The notes under the pieces were generated by a model, which searched no databases, was not told where the DNA came from, and worked only from the letters and a program-made list of their open reading frames with translations. Below are positions 5,029 through 5,923 of a stretch of DNA of 5,923 nt, piece by piece. Location of the stretch: the NCBI GenBank assembly GCA_009705165.1, contig WLCU01000066.1, positions 1-5,923 of the forward strand, written 5' to 3'. The position numbers and the translations under genes were made by a program. Origin of the DNA: Actinomycetota bacterium (GTDB lineage: Bacteria; Actinomycetota; Actinomycetes; Nanopelagicales; Nanopelagicaceae). How positions within the stretch are numbered: the stretch's first letter is position 1; each line of letters opens with the position of its first letter.

Positions 5029-5923
5029 TTAGCTCGCTCTCTGGAGATCCCATAAATCAATCCTATATGTGCCACTTGTCTGCGAAACGCTCTTGCCAAA
5101 GTTGTTAAAGCCCAAGAAATTATCTCTCATTCTTATTTGGACTAGACCATAAGGAACTGTGGCACCTGAAACTGAATCGGGAGAAAACCCAATCTTTAAC
5201 TGTAAGCAGCGATCACCGTTGCAAGGGTTAGCAGCTGCTGATGTTGAACTAGATGCTGAAGTACCACTTGGTACTAGTTGCAAGGCCTTAAGCATGATTC
5301 CCTTAGGAAAGATTGCACCGGTAAGCCAGTTAATTTTTCCCCAACCACTTGGTGCAAAAACAAGTCCATCTGCAGTCAAGTAACCGCCGCTTGCAATAGT
5401 TAAAAATGCGGTGCCAGGCTGTGAAACAAAATCTTCTGCCAAAGAGCACGGCGCTCCAAAAAATACGTTACAGGTAATAATCACAGGCTTATCTACAGTC
5501 TGACCAAAAGAGTTCTTATCAGAACTATTTACCGGGCAGAGTCTTAAACGTCCACCGCTTTGCACATTGATAGAAGTAGCGCCGGCAAAAACTAACTGCG
5601 TTCCGGCGGAGCCATTACAACTTCCCCCATTGTTAGAGCTGTAATTTGCCGACACGAAATATTTATTACTTGGAATATTGAGAACTAGTGGCGCGCCACC
5701 GTTTGATACAAATTTATTGCTTTGCCCGAAGTAAATCGGTCTATCGCTTCTGCTGCCACAACCGCTGCCGGATGACAAACTGCTGTTTATGGTTGCCAGA
5801 ACCGTTGAATCGATAATACCGCTTGTAAACCTGCATGTTGAGCTAGAAAACGAGGCAACCCCGTAGACCGGAGAAATGTAAGAATTTTGGTACTGGATAT
5901 ATCCGGCGATTGTTGAATTAACC
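5029..5923 (-). CDS. Pilus-locus secreted/beta-rich protein, 5' end outside the window
   Basis: I do not recognise this protein with certainty. The frame is open to the right edge, so the visible 297 residues are the C-terminal part only. A TTG at 5776-5778 could be mistaken for a start, but 48 further sense codons continue upstream in the same style (for example VNSTIAGYIQYQNSYISPVY). The chain is rich in Ser, Gly and Asn and apparently beta-rich. It has eight cysteines in the visible part and no membrane helix, which suits an exported, disulfide-bonded protein. The stretch ADGLVFAPSGWGKINWLTGA and the following FPKGIMLKALQLV resemble the beta-helical 'GLVYAP...GA-x-x-AK-x-L-x-L' pattern of PilX-like or DUF7305-type pilus-associated proteins. 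That similarity is from memory of the pattern and is only suggestive. It ends RIDLWDLQRAS, two bases before the preferred start of the next prepilin. Operon position and composition suggest a minor pilin or tip component. Confidence 0.7.
   Translation of the reverse strand, partial: VNSTIAGYIQYQNSYISPVYGVASFSSSTCRFTSGIIDSTVLATINSSLSSGSGCGSRSDRPIYFGQSNKFVSNGGAPLVLNIPSNKYFVSANYSSNNGGSCNGSAGTQLVFAGATSINVQSGGRLRLCPVNSSDKNSFGQTVDKPVIITCNVFFGAPCSLAEDFVSQPGTAFLTIASGGYLTADGLVFAPSGWGKINWLTGAIFPKGIMLKALQLVPSGTSASSSTSAAANPCNGDRCLQLKIGFSPDSVSGATVPYGLVQIRMRDNFLGFNNFGKSVSQTSGTYRIDLWDLQRAS

Noticed and set aside
5159..5383. Plus-strand 74-codon reading frame antisense to the right-edge gene
   Set aside because: It lies entirely inside the better-supported minus-strand frame, with no recognisable features.
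5776..5778. TTG as the start of the right-edge gene
   Set aside because: The frame continues open for 48 more codons to the window edge with similar composition, there is no supporting Shine-Dalgarno sequence, and no export signal follows this codon.

Overview
The window looks like chromosomal DNA of a low-to-moderate GC actinobacterium, possibly a streamlined freshwater lineage such as Nanopelagicales (acI). That assignment is inference. It rests on tight packing, leaderless-style gene starts, a secreted protein built from MBG-like and Cys-paired Ig-like domains of a kind common in actinobacteria, and a Gram-positive-style type IV pilin locus. There is no rRNA, tRNA, CRISPR array, insertion sequence or phage gene.

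Layout from left to right. Positions 1-95 are a short stretch with no assignable gene. Positions 96-1448 (minus) encode a ferric-reductase/NADPH-oxidase-type membrane flavocytochrome with four heme-ligand histidines and a complete FAD/NAD(P)H module. A 102-bp divergent intergenic region follows, counted between the preferred starts at 1448 and 1551; it carries a -10 box placed for a leaderless plus-strand transcript. Positions 1551-3158 (plus) encode a 535-residue secreted multidomain surface or extracellular protein. Its stop codon directly abuts the stop codon of the next, convergent gene, with no base between them.

From 3159 to the right edge everything is on the minus strand and forms part of a type IV pilus locus. 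In transcription order, right to left, it contains: a Cys-containing secreted or pilus-associated protein cut by the window edge (5029-5923); a small prepilin (4604-5026); a second prepilin (4043-4522), probably the more highly expressed one; and the prepilin peptidase (3159-3941) that should cleave both. The second prepilin has its own candidate promoter, a dyad overlapping that promoter, a good Shine-Dalgarno sequence and a strong terminator-like hairpin directly after its stop. This suggests that a major pilin is insulated as its own transcription unit inside the locus, with the peptidase expressed by read-through or a weak local promoter.

The pilus genes work together plainly: the peptidase recognises the G|FTLIE signal in both prepilins, removes the basic leader and methylates the new Phe1, after which assembly machinery (not in this window) would polymerise them. 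The edge-truncated protein resembles the globular, beta-rich part of a minor or tip pilus component. The secreted mosaic protein and the flavocytochrome have no demonstrable link to the pilus beyond adjacency. I see no clearly novel system. The most interesting points are the private regulation of the presumed major pilin and the unfamiliar pilus-associated protein at the right edge.
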